A stretch of DNA of 64,000 bases, from contig CAVSNS010000022.1 in assembly GCA_963729325.1 (NCBI GenBank), positions 62,001-126,000 of the forward strand. Direction: 5' to 3'. The translations under genes were made by a program, and so were the position numbers. Positions 1 to 8,472 of this stretch are shown piece after piece (the stretch's first letter is position 1; each line of letters opens with the position of its first letter). The DNA comes from JABCYV01 sp963729325. Lineage in GTDB: Bacteria > Acidobacteriota > Terriglobia > Terriglobales > Acidobacteriaceae. The notes beneath the pieces are model-generated. The model saw only the letters and a list, made by a program, of their open reading frames with translations, ran no database searches and was not told the DNA's origin.

Positions 1-439
1 ACCCCTCCTCAATGGCATAGTTGAACAAGCTGCGGATGACGCACAGCGCGTTGCGGATGGTGTTGCGCGATAGATCTTCGCTGATTAGGTGATTGATCAG
101 CGCCTTGATGTCATCCCGCCGGATCTCATTGAGTACCTTCTTCCCAAATCGCGGGCGCAAATACTGTTCGAGAACCCCCTCGTAACCGTTGGCGGTTGAA
201 GTCTTGCACTCGATCCGTACATAGTCCCTCAGCCAGCTGTCCGCATATACGTCAAAGGTAGGTTTCTTGTCGTCCGTAGTATCGAGGATGCTGAGGTCCC
301 CGAGCGCGAGCTTCGCCTCAACCTGTCGGCGAACCTGCTCCGCCGCCTCTCGGCTCCCGACGCATTTCGCCTTGCGACGCCCATGGTAGTCGACTACCAC
401 GTACCACTTGGCGCCCTTCTTGCGAACCTTCACACCCAT
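1..439 (-). CDS. Tyrosine recombinase/phage integrase, N-terminal part (cut by window edge)
   Basis: Reading from 439 leftwards gives an open frame to the window edge (146 codons). It starts with a basic strand-rich segment (GVKVRKKGAKWYVVVDYHGR) typical of the AP2-like arm-binding region of phage integrases. A SAM-like core-binding domain follows (TFDVYADSWL...YEGVLEQYLRPRFG...RRDDIKALINHL...NTIRNALCVIRSLFNYA). The catalytic R-H-R-Y domain would lie outside the window. The ATG shares one base with the stop of the upstream excisionase-like gene (TGATG), so the two are probably translationally coupled. The family call is strong; catalytic competence cannot be judged. Confidence 0.85.
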   Translation of the reverse strand, partial: MGVKVRKKGAKWYVVVDYHGRRKAKCVGSREAAEQVRRQVEAKLALGDLSILDTTDDKKPTFDVYADSWLRDYVRIECKTSTANGYEGVLEQYLRPRFGKKVLNEIRRDDIKALINHLISEDLSRNTIRNALCVIRSLFNYAIEEG

Positions 440-687
440 CAGTCCGTCCCCTTTACGCCTGCGACTAATTCATCCACGATACAACCTATGTCAATATTGG
501 CTACCTGGTGAGCTTCCAGCCAGCGGTCGAACTCGCTGCGGCGAACCAATATCTTGCACCCCACGCGCACGGCCGGCAGCGGGTCAACGCAGCGATGGAT
601 CCACTCGCGCAGAGTTCGATTCGATAGACAGGCGTACTCTTGGAGTGCCTTTAGGTCCAACCATTCGGGTTGTCGCTGTTCAATCAT
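439..687 (-). CDS. Excisionase-like helix-turn-helix protein (MerR/HTH_17 type)
   Basis: This 82-residue protein has one helix-turn-helix of the excisionase type: W-L-D-L-K-A-L-Q-E-Y-A then SNRTLREWIH, followed by a wing (AVRVGCKILVRRSEFDRWLEAH). That is the usual layout of Xis/AlpA-like DNA-binding proteins placed directly upstream of integrases. Its stop overlaps the integrase start by one base. The inferred role is directing excision, or regulation, of the integrative element whose integrase is at the window edge. Confidence 0.75.
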   Translation of the reverse strand: MIEQRQPEWLDLKALQEYACLSNRTLREWIHRCVDPLPAVRVGCKILVRRSEFDRWLEAHQVANIDIGCIVDELVAGVKGTD

Positions 688-1431
688 CGAGCCTGCGATT
701 CGTGCCTCCGCTTTGATCTCCTTGTGACACTTGTGACACTTTCTCCTATATAGGGCGTTCGCGCGCGTGCGAGTGGACGGGAATAACAGGTTGATCCGTC
801 ACAAGCGTCACGGAGTCTCTGTTGAGCGAGATTCCGAGAAAGCCGAGCCCGGTCCGATTTCGTTGCGGAACGAATCCTCTGAATGTCCAGCCCGAGCCTA
901 GTTCGACCATGACGAATGAGTCCAAGACTTCCTCGTCGTCGATTGATAGCTATTCACTATGCTTGTTGCATTCAAGCATTGTCCCCACCGAGCACCGCCC
1001 CTCGAACTCCCAGTTGCAGCTTCGAGAAACGAAAACGATCGCGACTCGAAGAGATCAGACCAAAACCATTCCAAGTCAAGCCCGGATCACTGCCCTACTC
1101 CGGCAGCTTAGGACACAGTTGCCTTGTGAGCCGTGATGGACAGTCCCGCTTTATCGCACCAGCCGGGTTAGTTTGCCTGCGCGTGCGTGCGTGTCAAGGT
1201 GCTTCGCCCGCGAACGCGGCGCACCTCAGTCCGACCTTGACACACACGCCCTAGCGCAGGCCGCGCTCCGCCATGGTTCGAATGAGCCTTTCCTGCGCTG
1301 CGCGTCCGCGGCAGCCAAGTCCCCAGCGCAAGTCATAGTCTCCAACTATCAAACAGAGCCAGCAAAATCTTGGACTGGCACACCGCTCGCTGGCTACCAT
1401 CCCTCATCACTAGCCCGATTTGGTCCCCACC
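688..1431. other. Intergenic region with tandem TTGTGACAC repeats
   Basis: About 740 bases separate the leftward xis-int pair from the rightward replication-relaxation gene. Directly upstream of the xis gene are two head-to-tail copies of TTGTGACAC (722-730 and 731-739), and a related inverted sequence (GTCACAAGCGTCAC) lies near 799-812. These could be binding sites for Xis or another element-encoded regulator. The open frames here are not recognisable and I do not call a gene. Confidence 0.4.
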
Positions 1432-2490
1432 ATGCGACTCGACTTTGGCATTCCCGACGATATTCCCGACGCTCGCAGGGAGCGCGACTCCGAGCGCCGG
1501 CCAAGCCAGGCTTCGCACACGCCTCGCTCGATCCCGGCTCTGCCGCCGACGCCGCTCGAACGCCGGCGCGAGATCATGAAAGAACAGGCATCCAACAAAC
1601 GCCCGCTCGACATTTCCAAATCCACGAGGCAGCGTGGACCGGACCGCCCCAGGTCCGAACGGAAGCGGGAACTCTCCCCGGAACGGCAACTGGAAGTCCA
1701 ACGGCGAATCGGCCGAGACCACCTTCCCCCACGCTATCTTGGTCTCCAGATCCGGCCCGAGGAGGTGAAACTGCTAACCGAAGTCGGGCGGCTTCGGGTC
1801 ATCACCGCGCGCGATCTCAGCGAAACCGTTTATCGCGGACAGAAGGGGCAGCTCAGCCGCGATCTTCAATTCCTGCGAGACAAGGATTTGATCTCCACCG
1901 ACTTCGTCAACGCCCGCCGCGACGGACGACTCAAGAAAGTCGAGCGAATCGAGGTCGTTACCCTAACCAGAACTGGCCGAGCCCTGGTCCGGCAGAGCGG
2001 TGAGCTACGTCCGGATCAGGAAGTGTATGCTGGCCTGGTCAAGCGGCGCGAGGTTGAGCATGACTCCCAGATCTACCGTGCTTATCTGAAAGAGGCAGGC
2101 CGGATCGAGCGCCTCGGTGGCAAAAATCCTCGCATTGCCCTCGACTTCGAGTTGAAAGCCAAGGTTCAGCGAGCGATCTATCACGAGCGAAAAGCCAATC
2201 CCGAGCGCGACCTGCAGGAGATCCGGCAGCAAGTCGCCGACGAGATCAAGCTTCCTGTGGTCGACGGACAGATTCAGATTCCCGACGCACGCATCGAATA
2301 CGAGCTCGACCAGGGAGCCCGGACTGCCTTCTCTGACATCGAAGTCGCGACCGCCGCCTACCGTCCCGGCCATCTCCGCGCCAAGGCACAAGCCGGTTTC
2401 CGCATCTATGCCTCATCTCGCGATCGCTCCCGTTTGAGTGCGCAAATCGAAGGCGAGCACCATATGCTCGACCGCATTCTCGATCTCTGA
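1432..2490 (+). CDS. Replication-relaxation (Replic_Relax) family-like protein of an integrative element
   Basis: The protein has about 352 residues. The first 100 are charged and probably disordered. A winged-helix-like segment follows at about 105-190 (RPEEVKLLTEVGRLRVITARD...GQLSRDLQFLRDKDLIS...RIEVVTLTRTGRALVRQ), which is how replication-relaxation proteins begin. The rest is mixed alpha/beta and mentions no recognisable catalytic motif. The ATG at 1432 is preferred over a TTG twelve bases upstream. The stop overlaps the next gene's ATG by one base (TGATG), so the two are a coupled pair. In the known family such proteins are encoded on plasmids and integrative elements; the exact role here is inference. 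Confidence 0.6.
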   Translation: MRLDFGIPDDIPDARRERDSERRPSQASHTPRSIPALPPTPLERRREIMKEQASNKRPLDISKSTRQRGPDRPRSERKRELSPERQLEVQRRIGRDHLPPRYLGLQIRPEEVKLLTEVGRLRVITARDLSETVYRGQKGQLSRDLQFLRDKDLISTDFVNARRDGRLKKVERIEVVTLTRTGRALVRQSGELRPDQEVYAGLVKRREVEHDSQIYRAYLKEAGRIERLGGKNPRIALDFELKAKVQRAIYHERKANPERDLQEIRQQVADEIKLPVVDGQIQIPDARIEYELDQGARTAFSDIEVATAAYRPGHLRAKAQAGFRIYASSRDRSRLSAQIEGEHHMLDRILDL

Positions 2491-3539
2491 TGAACCGCGA
2501 TCCTATTCCGTTCATCGAGGAACTCGGCTACGCACCCCGCGAAGCCACCTTCCTCTATGCCGTTGGCATGCACTCGGGCTACTTCCTCCGCCGCCAGTTT
2601 GATGGGTACATCGGCCGGGTTAAGGGAGCCATCTCCCAGCATTTTCTAAACAAGGCGGAGCGCCGTGGCCACATCCGCGCGCTCGACTACGGCCAGAACC
2701 GCAAGGTATTTCATCTCTACTGGAAGCCGATCTATCGACTGCTGGGCGACGAGGACTCCCAGCACCGGCGCGTGAAGGGCGACTTGCAGGTCAAGATTCG
2801 ACTGATGATCTTGGACTATGTTTTGCGGGACACGCAGGAACATTTCCTGGAGACGGAGCAATCGAAGGTCGAGTTTTTTACTCGATCGTGCGGCCTCTCC
2901 GCCGACCTGCTACCGGTAGGTGGTTCCACAAAGCGGTATTTCCCGGACCGCTTTCCGGTTTCGACGCTGCCGCACGGACGAGACAAGGATCCGACGATCC
3001 GCTTTGCCTTCATTGATGAAGGGTTGTTCTCACGGCGGAAGTTCGAACGCTTTGTCCTCCAGCATGAGAGGCTTTTCCGCGCTCTCGGACGGTTTACGGT
3101 CGTTTATGTTGCCGACGCTCAGCGAAACTTCTCGGCCGCCGACAAATATCTCGCTCATCGTTTCCCACGGTACCCTGATGCGCTGAGGGAGGAAGACTTC
3201 CCACTCGGGATCGAACACTTCCTCGAATACCTGGAAGCGAGCGACGTGTTCGATAACACCCGGCTGGTCCCGACTCGGAGGGAACTGGATGTCCTGGAGG
3301 AAGGCGAACGCGTTTACACCGCACCCATCCACTCCCAACTGGAAACCGACTGGTACGAAGATCGCATCAGCCTCGATCAGATTTCCGAGCGATACGCTCG
3401 CGGTCGGAACAACGCGCCGTTTGAAACCTTGTTGCTCCCGTTCAAATATCCAGTGCTTGAGCACCGACGTTCTCGCGGAGGTGTCGATGAGTCGGTGCTA
3501 ATGAGGACTCTACCCTTGCCACTCACCGCACATGACTAA
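2490..3539 (+). CDS. Uncharacterised element protein coupled to the replication-relaxation gene
   Basis: This 349-residue soluble protein has an N-terminal segment that reads like a winged helix (YFLRRQFDGYIGR...ISQHFLNKAERRGHIRALD). An alpha/beta segment follows (RFAFIDEG...FERFVLQHERLFRALGRFTVVYVAD) that resembles the core fold of replication-relaxation partners or degenerate nucleases. No signal peptide or membrane segment is present and I do not recognise a characterised family. Translation is coupled to the preceding gene through a TGATG overlap, so both products probably act together on element DNA. Confidence 0.6.
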   Translation: MNRDPIPFIEELGYAPREATFLYAVGMHSGYFLRRQFDGYIGRVKGAISQHFLNKAERRGHIRALDYGQNRKVFHLYWKPIYRLLGDEDSQHRRVKGDLQVKIRLMILDYVLRDTQEHFLETEQSKVEFFTRSCGLSADLLPVGGSTKRYFPDRFPVSTLPHGRDKDPTIRFAFIDEGLFSRRKFERFVLQHERLFRALGRFTVVYVADAQRNFSAADKYLAHRFPRYPDALREEDFPLGIEHFLEYLEASDVFDNTRLVPTRRELDVLEEGERVYTAPIHSQLETDWYEDRISLDQISERYARGRNNAPFETLLLPFKYPVLEHRRSRGGVDESVLMRTLPLPLTAHD

Positions 3540-3594
3540 CTACCGCGGCACCAATCAGATGCACAGCGCATGCGGTCTGAGAATGTTGCCGGCT

Positions 3595-3660
3595 AAGGGC
3601 GGGAACGACCCCGCCTCTGGCTGCCGCGCGTCGGCAGACGCGCTGGTCGTTCCCGCCCTT
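3595..3660 (+). terminator. Long perfect hairpin after the element gene pair
   Basis: A 16-base arm (3595-3610) is perfectly inverted at 3645-3660, and the loop region contains a second nested stem (CTGCCG 3621-3626 with CGGCAG 3632-3637). It lies about 55 bases after the stop of the upstream gene and is followed by a few T residues only. It may be a terminator, but the long nested cruciform could equally be a DNA structure used by the element. Confidence 0.5.
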
Positions 3661-3694
3661 TGCCTGGAGAGCGCAGAGCAGAACCAGATCATCC

Positions 3695-3726
3695 TCAGAT
3701 CAGTTTGGCATCTCGAACTGATCTGA
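3695..3726. promoter_or_regulatory. 11-bp inverted repeat, candidate operator
   Basis: TCAGATCAGTT (3695-3705) is repeated in perfect inverted form (AACTGATCTGA, 3716-3726) with a ten-base spacer, ending 45 bases before the ATG of the small RHH-like gene. The symmetry and position suggest an operator, perhaps for autoregulation by that protein. Confidence 0.4.
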
Positions 3727-3771
3727 AGCTGATCCGCACTGGGTCATAGAGTCGGCGTCCGAGGAGAGGTC

Positions 3772-4092
3772 ATGAGCAAGTTCAAGATCGAAAAAGGCGT
3801 AAGTCGAATCAATCGCGTCAAACTCCAGGCATCGATCGAGGAGCCAGTTGCTACCGAGCTGGCGCTCATGTGCGAGTGGTCGAATAACGATCGGAACTAC
3901 GTGGCAAACGAGCTACTGCGTTTCGCATTGTCCCAGGACGGCGAGTTTCAGGCCTACAAAGAATCTGTAAACCTCTCGGCTCGAGGAAAGGCCCAAGGGT
4001 CAACGAACTCCGCCCGGCTAAGACCGAAGCCGCTGTCACAGAATCCACTTCTGGTACTCGTCAGTAGGGAAACGATATGGTTGACGGACTGA
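3772..4092 (+). CDS. Small ribbon-helix-helix-like protein
   Basis: The product has 106 residues. The segment NRVKLQASIEEPVATELALM followed by a helix (NNDRNYVANELLRFALS) has the strand-helix-helix pattern of RHH regulators. The C-terminus is low in complexity and poorly folded-looking. A good ribosome site (GAGGAGAGG) lies just before the ATG, and an 11-bp inverted repeat lies 45 bases upstream. Small RHH proteins are common accessory regulators in conjugative and integrative elements. The fold assignment is tentative. Confidence 0.5.
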   Translation: MSKFKIEKGVSRINRVKLQASIEEPVATELALMCEWSNNDRNYVANELLRFALSQDGEFQAYKESVNLSARGKAQGSTNSARLRPKPLSQNPLLVLVSRETIWLTD

Positions 4093-4298
4093 TTCTAAGT
4101 TTGAAGCTCGCTTTGAGAACGCTAGTGCGGCACCAATTTCTTCTCTCGGCAGGATTGAGCGTCGCAGCAGGCATCATCCTCCGAGCACTCGTAGTTCTTC
4201 CAGTTGGTAGTCCTCTATTTCAATATGGGAGCCATCCAGCGCTCTGCCTTTCGCATGGATTCAACCTCGCGTCAATGATGGATATTTCATCTCCTTAG
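4077..4298 (+). CDS. Short membrane protein, probably a truncated remnant
   Basis: The product has 73 residues with one or two hydrophobic segments (FLLSAGLSVAAGIILRALVVL). It starts inside the last codons of the upstream RHH-like gene (16-base overlap). The hydrophobic start and abrupt non-descript C-terminus suggest the 5' remnant of a larger membrane protein, for example a conjugative transfer component, but I cannot identify it. Confidence 0.3.
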   Translation: MVDGLILSLKLALRTLVRHQFLLSAGLSVAAGIILRALVVLPVGSPLFQYGSHPALCLSHGFNLASMMDISSP

Positions 4299-5059
4299 CC
4301 GAACGAAAATCGGTTTCCCGGTGGGTCTCCCACGTTCGTTGCTCAAAACTGAAACAGCCAGCGTTGTTAAGACCGAGAACAGCAATGGAAATTCCCCATG
4401 TCCCAGTGACGAGGGGAATGTCCCGCATACATTCTCTATACCGTCTTGCAGGCAACCTGCCTTGATCTGCGTGAGGGAGTTGTCGAACAGACGTCGTATG
4501 ACTCGCCGCGCGTCGCGACCGAGTCGACTCCACGTCGATGCATCCCGTACTGGAAGCAGAGCCTCAGGACCGCAATTCAATGTCCCGCATTGTTCTGGGT
4601 TTGGGGATTGCCGTTTTCTGTCGATGAGTGGGAATTCACTTTGACGACGGCACTGAGATCATGCGTCGCTGGGATGGTTTCATGGCATCTCGATTGCTTT
4701 CGGATAATGCGAGATGGTTTCGCCGATCAAGACTGGACCTGCTCAGGGCTGCCATGTTAGGGACGCTGTGGAGAGAAGTCAACGCAATGCCGGGGTAGTA
4801 CCTTTCGGGAAAAATTCGGCTACACCCCCGCTCCGGCTGGGCGGGAGATCCAAATAGCGGTAACCAAGCCGTAGCGTGTACAGCAAAGTTTTCGCGCGCC
4901 GAACTGTCGAATTCGAATGCGGAAAAGGGATGGGCACTTTTGCCACTTCATCTCATGGTCGGATTCGGCTTTGCTGCCCATGGGTATGTGAAACTCAGCC
5001 GCGCGGTCCAGAGAGTTTCGCTACTATTCTCGCCGGCATCGGAGTTCCTCAGCCACATC
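4299..5059. other. Region without a supported gene
   Basis: Open frames on both strands here are short, have no ribosome sites and show no family resemblance. I see no RNA gene or clear repeat. It is likely decayed sequence downstream of the truncated membrane-protein frame. Confidence 0.4.
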
Positions 5060-5860
5060 TTATGGCCCTTCTGGATTCGGGACTTCGCAAGATAGGGCGC
5101 AGCTCGGCTGTCGCGAGCGGACCGTCTTGGTCTTGCGCTGGACCCTGAAGGCGAGCGAGATACCAAAAATTTCGTTTGTGTCCCAGCCACTGGGCAGGTT
5201 AACCGACTGTAATAAGTAGTAAGGCCGAAGAGAGAACGAATCGGCGATAGGCAGTCGTACTCCCACCTGGAAGCGGTTCTGGGTGTAGCTGCTGCCGCCG
5301 TTGGCGAAGGGGTTGTTTCCGGCAGTGATAAAGAACTCATTGCTCACGACCAGCACCGGCCGGCGCGGCATGCGAAGCGGTAAGGTGTATTCGACGCCCG
5401 GGCGAAATCGAAGACGCGAGGAAGCAGGCCGGTTATCAGCAAAGCGTCCCTCGATGAGCGTGCGGAGTGTCGGCCGCCACGGGCCACGGGATGTGCTCAG
5501 GGTGAGATTGAGCTGCACCCGGTTTTCGTAAACAATTGTGGGATTCCCAGGAAAGCGCTGGTAACGATAAATCGGTATCAACGTGAACCACGGCCGCAGA
5601 CGGAAGGCAAGGCCGCCTTGAACGAAGTACTCGAACAGGTTGGACGCTCCCTCGTCGAACCGCTCGTAGAACTCGACATCCAGAGATTTATTCGCCGAAA
5701 GGCCAGTGGAAATTCCCTGATCGAGCCAGAGTCCTATCTGCTTCTCATTTTCGGGGTCCTCGGGCTCCTTTTGTTGCTGCGCCCTAGCCCGGACAGCCAA
5801 GACGCAACTGCACAGCACCGCAATGACGCAGACTATGCGCCGCAATGTATTCGGGGTCAT
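5060..5860 (-). CDS. Outer-membrane beta-barrel protein, DUF2490-like
   Basis: The longest open frame begins at 6088, but the start at 5860 gives a classical signal peptide (LRRIVCVIAVLCSCVLAVRA, cleavage near ARA-QQQK), so I choose it; about 266 residues. The mature part has alternating amphipathic strands with aromatic ends (WLDQGIS...FRLRPWFTLIPIYRYQRFP...VQLNLTLST...LRTLIEGRF...RFRPGVEYTLPL...RFQVGVRLPI...LRPYYLLQS). This matches the DUF2490 family of outer-membrane barrels in length and order. Function is unknown. Confidence 0.7.
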   Translation of the reverse strand: MTPNTLRRIVCVIAVLCSCVLAVRARAQQQKEPEDPENEKQIGLWLDQGISTGLSANKSLDVEFYERFDEGASNLFEYFVQGGLAFRLRPWFTLIPIYRYQRFPGNPTIVYENRVQLNLTLSTSRGPWRPTLRTLIEGRFADNRPASSRLRFRPGVEYTLPLRMPRRPVLVVSNEFFITAGNNPFANGGSSYTQNRFQVGVRLPIADSFSLRPYYLLQSVNLPSGWDTNEIFGISLAFRVQRKTKTVRSRQPSCALSCEVPNPEGP

Positions 5861-5948
5861 TAAAGCATCGTGGCGTCCCGTACGGTTGCTCATGGCTTGC
5901 GCCAGCCAGTGTTTCCCATTCAGCGAAAGCACCGCCAGGAAACCAATT

Positions 5949-6275
5949 TCACTTTTTGCAGCTACCCGATGCTGGCTGCACTTCCACAACCTTGAAGTGA
6001 GGCTTCGGTCGCGCAGTCCCCGTATCAGTGCTCGGGGTCGCGGATTGATCTCCGATGAGGGTGACAGACTGTCCGACATAGGAATCAAGGTGAACCGATG
6101 TACTATAGACCAGGTTCGTGACGCCTTTTTTATCCACGAGTCGGTATTCGTCAGGTTGGCCGGTGCTGGTCAGGCAACCCGTAATTTTGCTGTGAGTTTT
6201 TTGTTTTGGGGACTGACTGAAAGCAGGAGCTAGCGTAACCACCAGAATCGCCAGCACAAATAAAGTTCCTCTCAT
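5949..6275 (-). CDS. Small exported OB-fold-like protein (DUF5818-like)
   Basis: The ATG at 6275 has a strong ribosome site (GGAGG, eight bases upstream) and yields a signal peptide (RGTLFVLAILVVTLAPAFS). The mature part of about 88 residues has the pattern TGCLTSTGQPDEYRLVDK...VHLDSYVGQSVTLIGD...HFKVVEVQ. That is the small beta-barrel arrangement of acidobacterial exported proteins grouped as DUF5818 or similar. Function is unknown. It reads in the same direction as the DUF2490-like gene 88 bases downstream and may be co-transcribed. Confidence 0.65.
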   Translation of the reverse strand: MRGTLFVLAILVVTLAPAFSQSPKQKTHSKITGCLTSTGQPDEYRLVDKKGVTNLVYSTSVHLDSYVGQSVTLIGDQSATPSTDTGTARPKPHFKVVEVQPASGSCKK

Positions 6276-6587
6276 GACACACCTCCGTTGACCACTGAAA
6301 AGCCTCGGCACCCACGGAATTATAGTCAGGCCCAGACGCTTTGGACAGTTCTGCCGTCCATCTGCCGTCCAGCAACCCTTTAGAAGCCAATGGCTGCCGA
6401 TTAGTTCGTCACAAGAAATTCAAAACAGCCCACTACCAAATCGCACACACTGTCGCGAGTAGGTGAAATCGGTGTACAATCCCTCCCGCTTTCGAGTCCA
6501 GCAGAAAATTTCGACTTGAACCGTGTCCACTGGGTTTGAAATTGGACCTCAGTTCAAGGTTCTTGGGATTCTTACGGGGAGAGATCG

Positions 6588-7589
6588 ATGAAAAACTACA
6601 AGACTGTTCTCGGATTGTTGGTTATTTTGTGCGCCTTGATGTTCAGCGCGCAGCCGGCTTTGTACTCACAAGACAAGACCACCCAGCAGGGCGCAGTTCA
6701 AGTCCACCTGGTCGTCACGAACGAGGCCCAGCGTGGTGACGAGGTTCCAACTCTGCAGCAGGATGACGTGAAAGTGAAACAGGGGAAGAGTTTTCTCAAA
6801 GTGGACAAATTGATCCCGGCTCAGGGAGATAACGCAGCGCTCCAACTGTTCATCCTGATCGACGATACGCTCGGCTCTGGTGTTGGAAACAATCTCACCG
6901 ATATTCGGGATTTCATCAATGCACAGTCGGCCTCAACCGTGGTGGCCGTCGGCTACATGTCGAACGCGGCCGTCAACGTTGTCCAGAACTTCACCGCGGA
7001 CCATGCCCTTGCGGTCAAGGCACTCCGCCTGCCTCGCGGGGGTCTGTCGACGATGGATAGTCCGTATCTGTCGCTGATCAGCTTGGTAAAGGGGTGGCCT
7101 CAGCAGAATGTCCGGCGTGAAGTCCTGATGGTGACAGACGGCCTCGACCGGCTCCGGGGAGAGCAGCCTGCGCCTTCCCGCTTGGGCCCCAGCTTTGGTC
7201 CCGTGTATCACAGGATGCCCACTATGAGCCCAGACGTGAACTCGGCCAGCGAGATCAGCCAGCGCTATAACGTGATTGTCTACTCGCTATACGCCGTGGG
7301 CGTGGGACGAGCCGCGCGAAGTTCCTGGGACCTGCAAACTGGCCTTTCTGGCCTCACGAAGCTCGCAGATGAAACCGGCGGTGACTGTTTCTCTCTGGGC
7401 ACTTCAAGTCTGGTGAGTTTCAAACCCTACCTGGAGCGCTTGCAGAAGATGTTCGACAATCAGTACTACGTAGTTTTCCAGGCCACCCCCGGAAAGAAAG
7501 CTGGGCTCCAGCGTGTCAATGTCACGACCGAGGTGTCGAACGCCGAGATAGCCGCCGCCGACAACGTTTGGGTTCCGGCAGGAAAATGA
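6588..7589 (+). CDS. Exported acidobacterial VWFA-related domain protein
   Basis: The protein has 333 residues with a signal peptide (TVLGLLVILCALMFSAQPALYS). A short beta domain follows (VQVHLVVTNEAQRGDEVPTL), then a von Willebrand A-like fold with the metal-site-like start LQLFILIDDTLGSG and later VLMVTDGLDR. This corresponds to the VWFA-related family (TIGR03436) that is greatly expanded in Acidobacteriota; its role is unknown and probably adhesive or protein-protein. A ribosome site (GGGGAGAG) precedes the ATG. A 7-bp hairpin (7591-7608) follows the stop. Confidence 0.85.
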   Translation: MKNYKTVLGLLVILCALMFSAQPALYSQDKTTQQGAVQVHLVVTNEAQRGDEVPTLQQDDVKVKQGKSFLKVDKLIPAQGDNAALQLFILIDDTLGSGVGNNLTDIRDFINAQSASTVVAVGYMSNAAVNVVQNFTADHALAVKALRLPRGGLSTMDSPYLSLISLVKGWPQQNVRREVLMVTDGLDRLRGEQPAPSRLGPSFGPVYHRMPTMSPDVNSASEISQRYNVIVYSLYAVGVGRAARSSWDLQTGLSGLTKLADETGGDCFSLGTSSLVSFKPYLERLQKMFDNQYYVVFQATPGKKAGLQRVNVTTEVSNAEIAAADNVWVPAGK

Positions 7590-7590
7590 G

Positions 7591-7900
7591 GGTTCTTATG
7601 AAAGAACCTCAAGTCCCCCGTTCAATTGCAGCTGCCCCTCACGCAAGCGCCGTGAGGTAAGGCGCTCTTGATGGAAGGATAAGCTGGCCAGCATCCGGTG
7701 GCCGGTTTACGATTCTCGTGGTTCTCGCTGTCGGGATTGCCGGGGCGTTTTTTGAAAGTGGGACAATAGAGAAATTGGCAAAATAGATATACACCAGTAC
7801 ACCGGGGGCAAATGATGCACAGGCAGTGAGAAACGAAGAGCGACTTCCCGATGAGTGATGAAGCGCGAGTAACCCGTATTTTCTCAATGGAGGAAACGAG
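7591..7900. other. Intergenic region with a short hairpin
   Basis: A hairpin (GGTTCTT-ATGA-AAGAACC, 7591-7608) lies directly behind the upstream stop and may end transcription, although no T-run follows. The remaining 290 bases carry no supported gene and presumably include the promoter of the next exported protein. Confidence 0.35.
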
Positions 7901-8449
7901 ATGAAGAAACACACAGCAGCTTGGATCCTGGTTTTGACGTTGCTGGTTTTTGTCCCGGCCGCGTCGTCCCAAGATAAGACGCAACCAAAGAAAACCGGGA
8001 CGCAGGCCAGCGCATCGCCGAACGCAGATGCTCAGGAGAAGAATATCCAAGAATATGTCGAGCTCCTACGCTCCGACGTGCGGCAGCAAAAGGCCGAGAT
8101 GATGGGCGCGGTGATGCAATTGAGCGCGGCTGATGCAGCAAAATTCTGGCCCATCTATAGCGAGTACGACACTGAATTGACGAAATTGAATGACTTAAAA
8201 GTGGCAAATATTCAAGAGTATTCGCGCACATACTCGGATATGACAGATGAGAAGGCTGACGAGCTGATTCAGAATGCGTTGGCATACGAAAAGCAGCGAT
8301 CCCAGCTTCTCGCGAAATACTATGACCGCGTCAAACAGGCACTCGGGGCAACTACAGCGGCGCGCTTTGTTCAGGTCGAACACCAATTGCTCTTGATCAT
8401 CGATCTGCAAGTGGCCTCTTCATTGCCGATAGTTGGGCAAGGCTCGTAG
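7901..8449 (+). CDS. Exported helical protein of unknown function
   Basis: The 182-residue product has a signal peptide (AAWILVLTLLVFVPAASS). A basic low-complexity linker leads to an all-helical domain (YVELLRSDVRQQKAEMMGAVM, AAKFWPIYSEYDTELTKLND, ADELIQNALAYEKQRSQLLAKYYDRVKQALG). The helical hairpin resembles periplasmic Spy/LTxxQ-like chaperone folds, but the LTxxQ motif itself is not seen. A ribosome site (GGAGG) lies before the ATG. The glycine-zipper gene starts 23 bases later, so the two probably form an operon. Confidence 0.65.
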   Translation: MKKHTAAWILVLTLLVFVPAASSQDKTQPKKTGTQASASPNADAQEKNIQEYVELLRSDVRQQKAEMMGAVMQLSAADAAKFWPIYSEYDTELTKLNDLKVANIQEYSRTYSDMTDEKADELIQNALAYEKQRSQLLAKYYDRVKQALGATTAARFVQVEHQLLLIIDLQVASSLPIVGQGS

Positions 8450-8472
8450 ATTCCGGGAAGAGGAGAGAAGAA

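Noticed and set aside
1173..2003. Rightward 276-codon frame overlapping the replication-relaxation gene
   Set aside because: Rich in Arg, Pro and Ala, a typical alternate-frame shadow in G/C-rich DNA; the overlapping frame carries the conserved domain.
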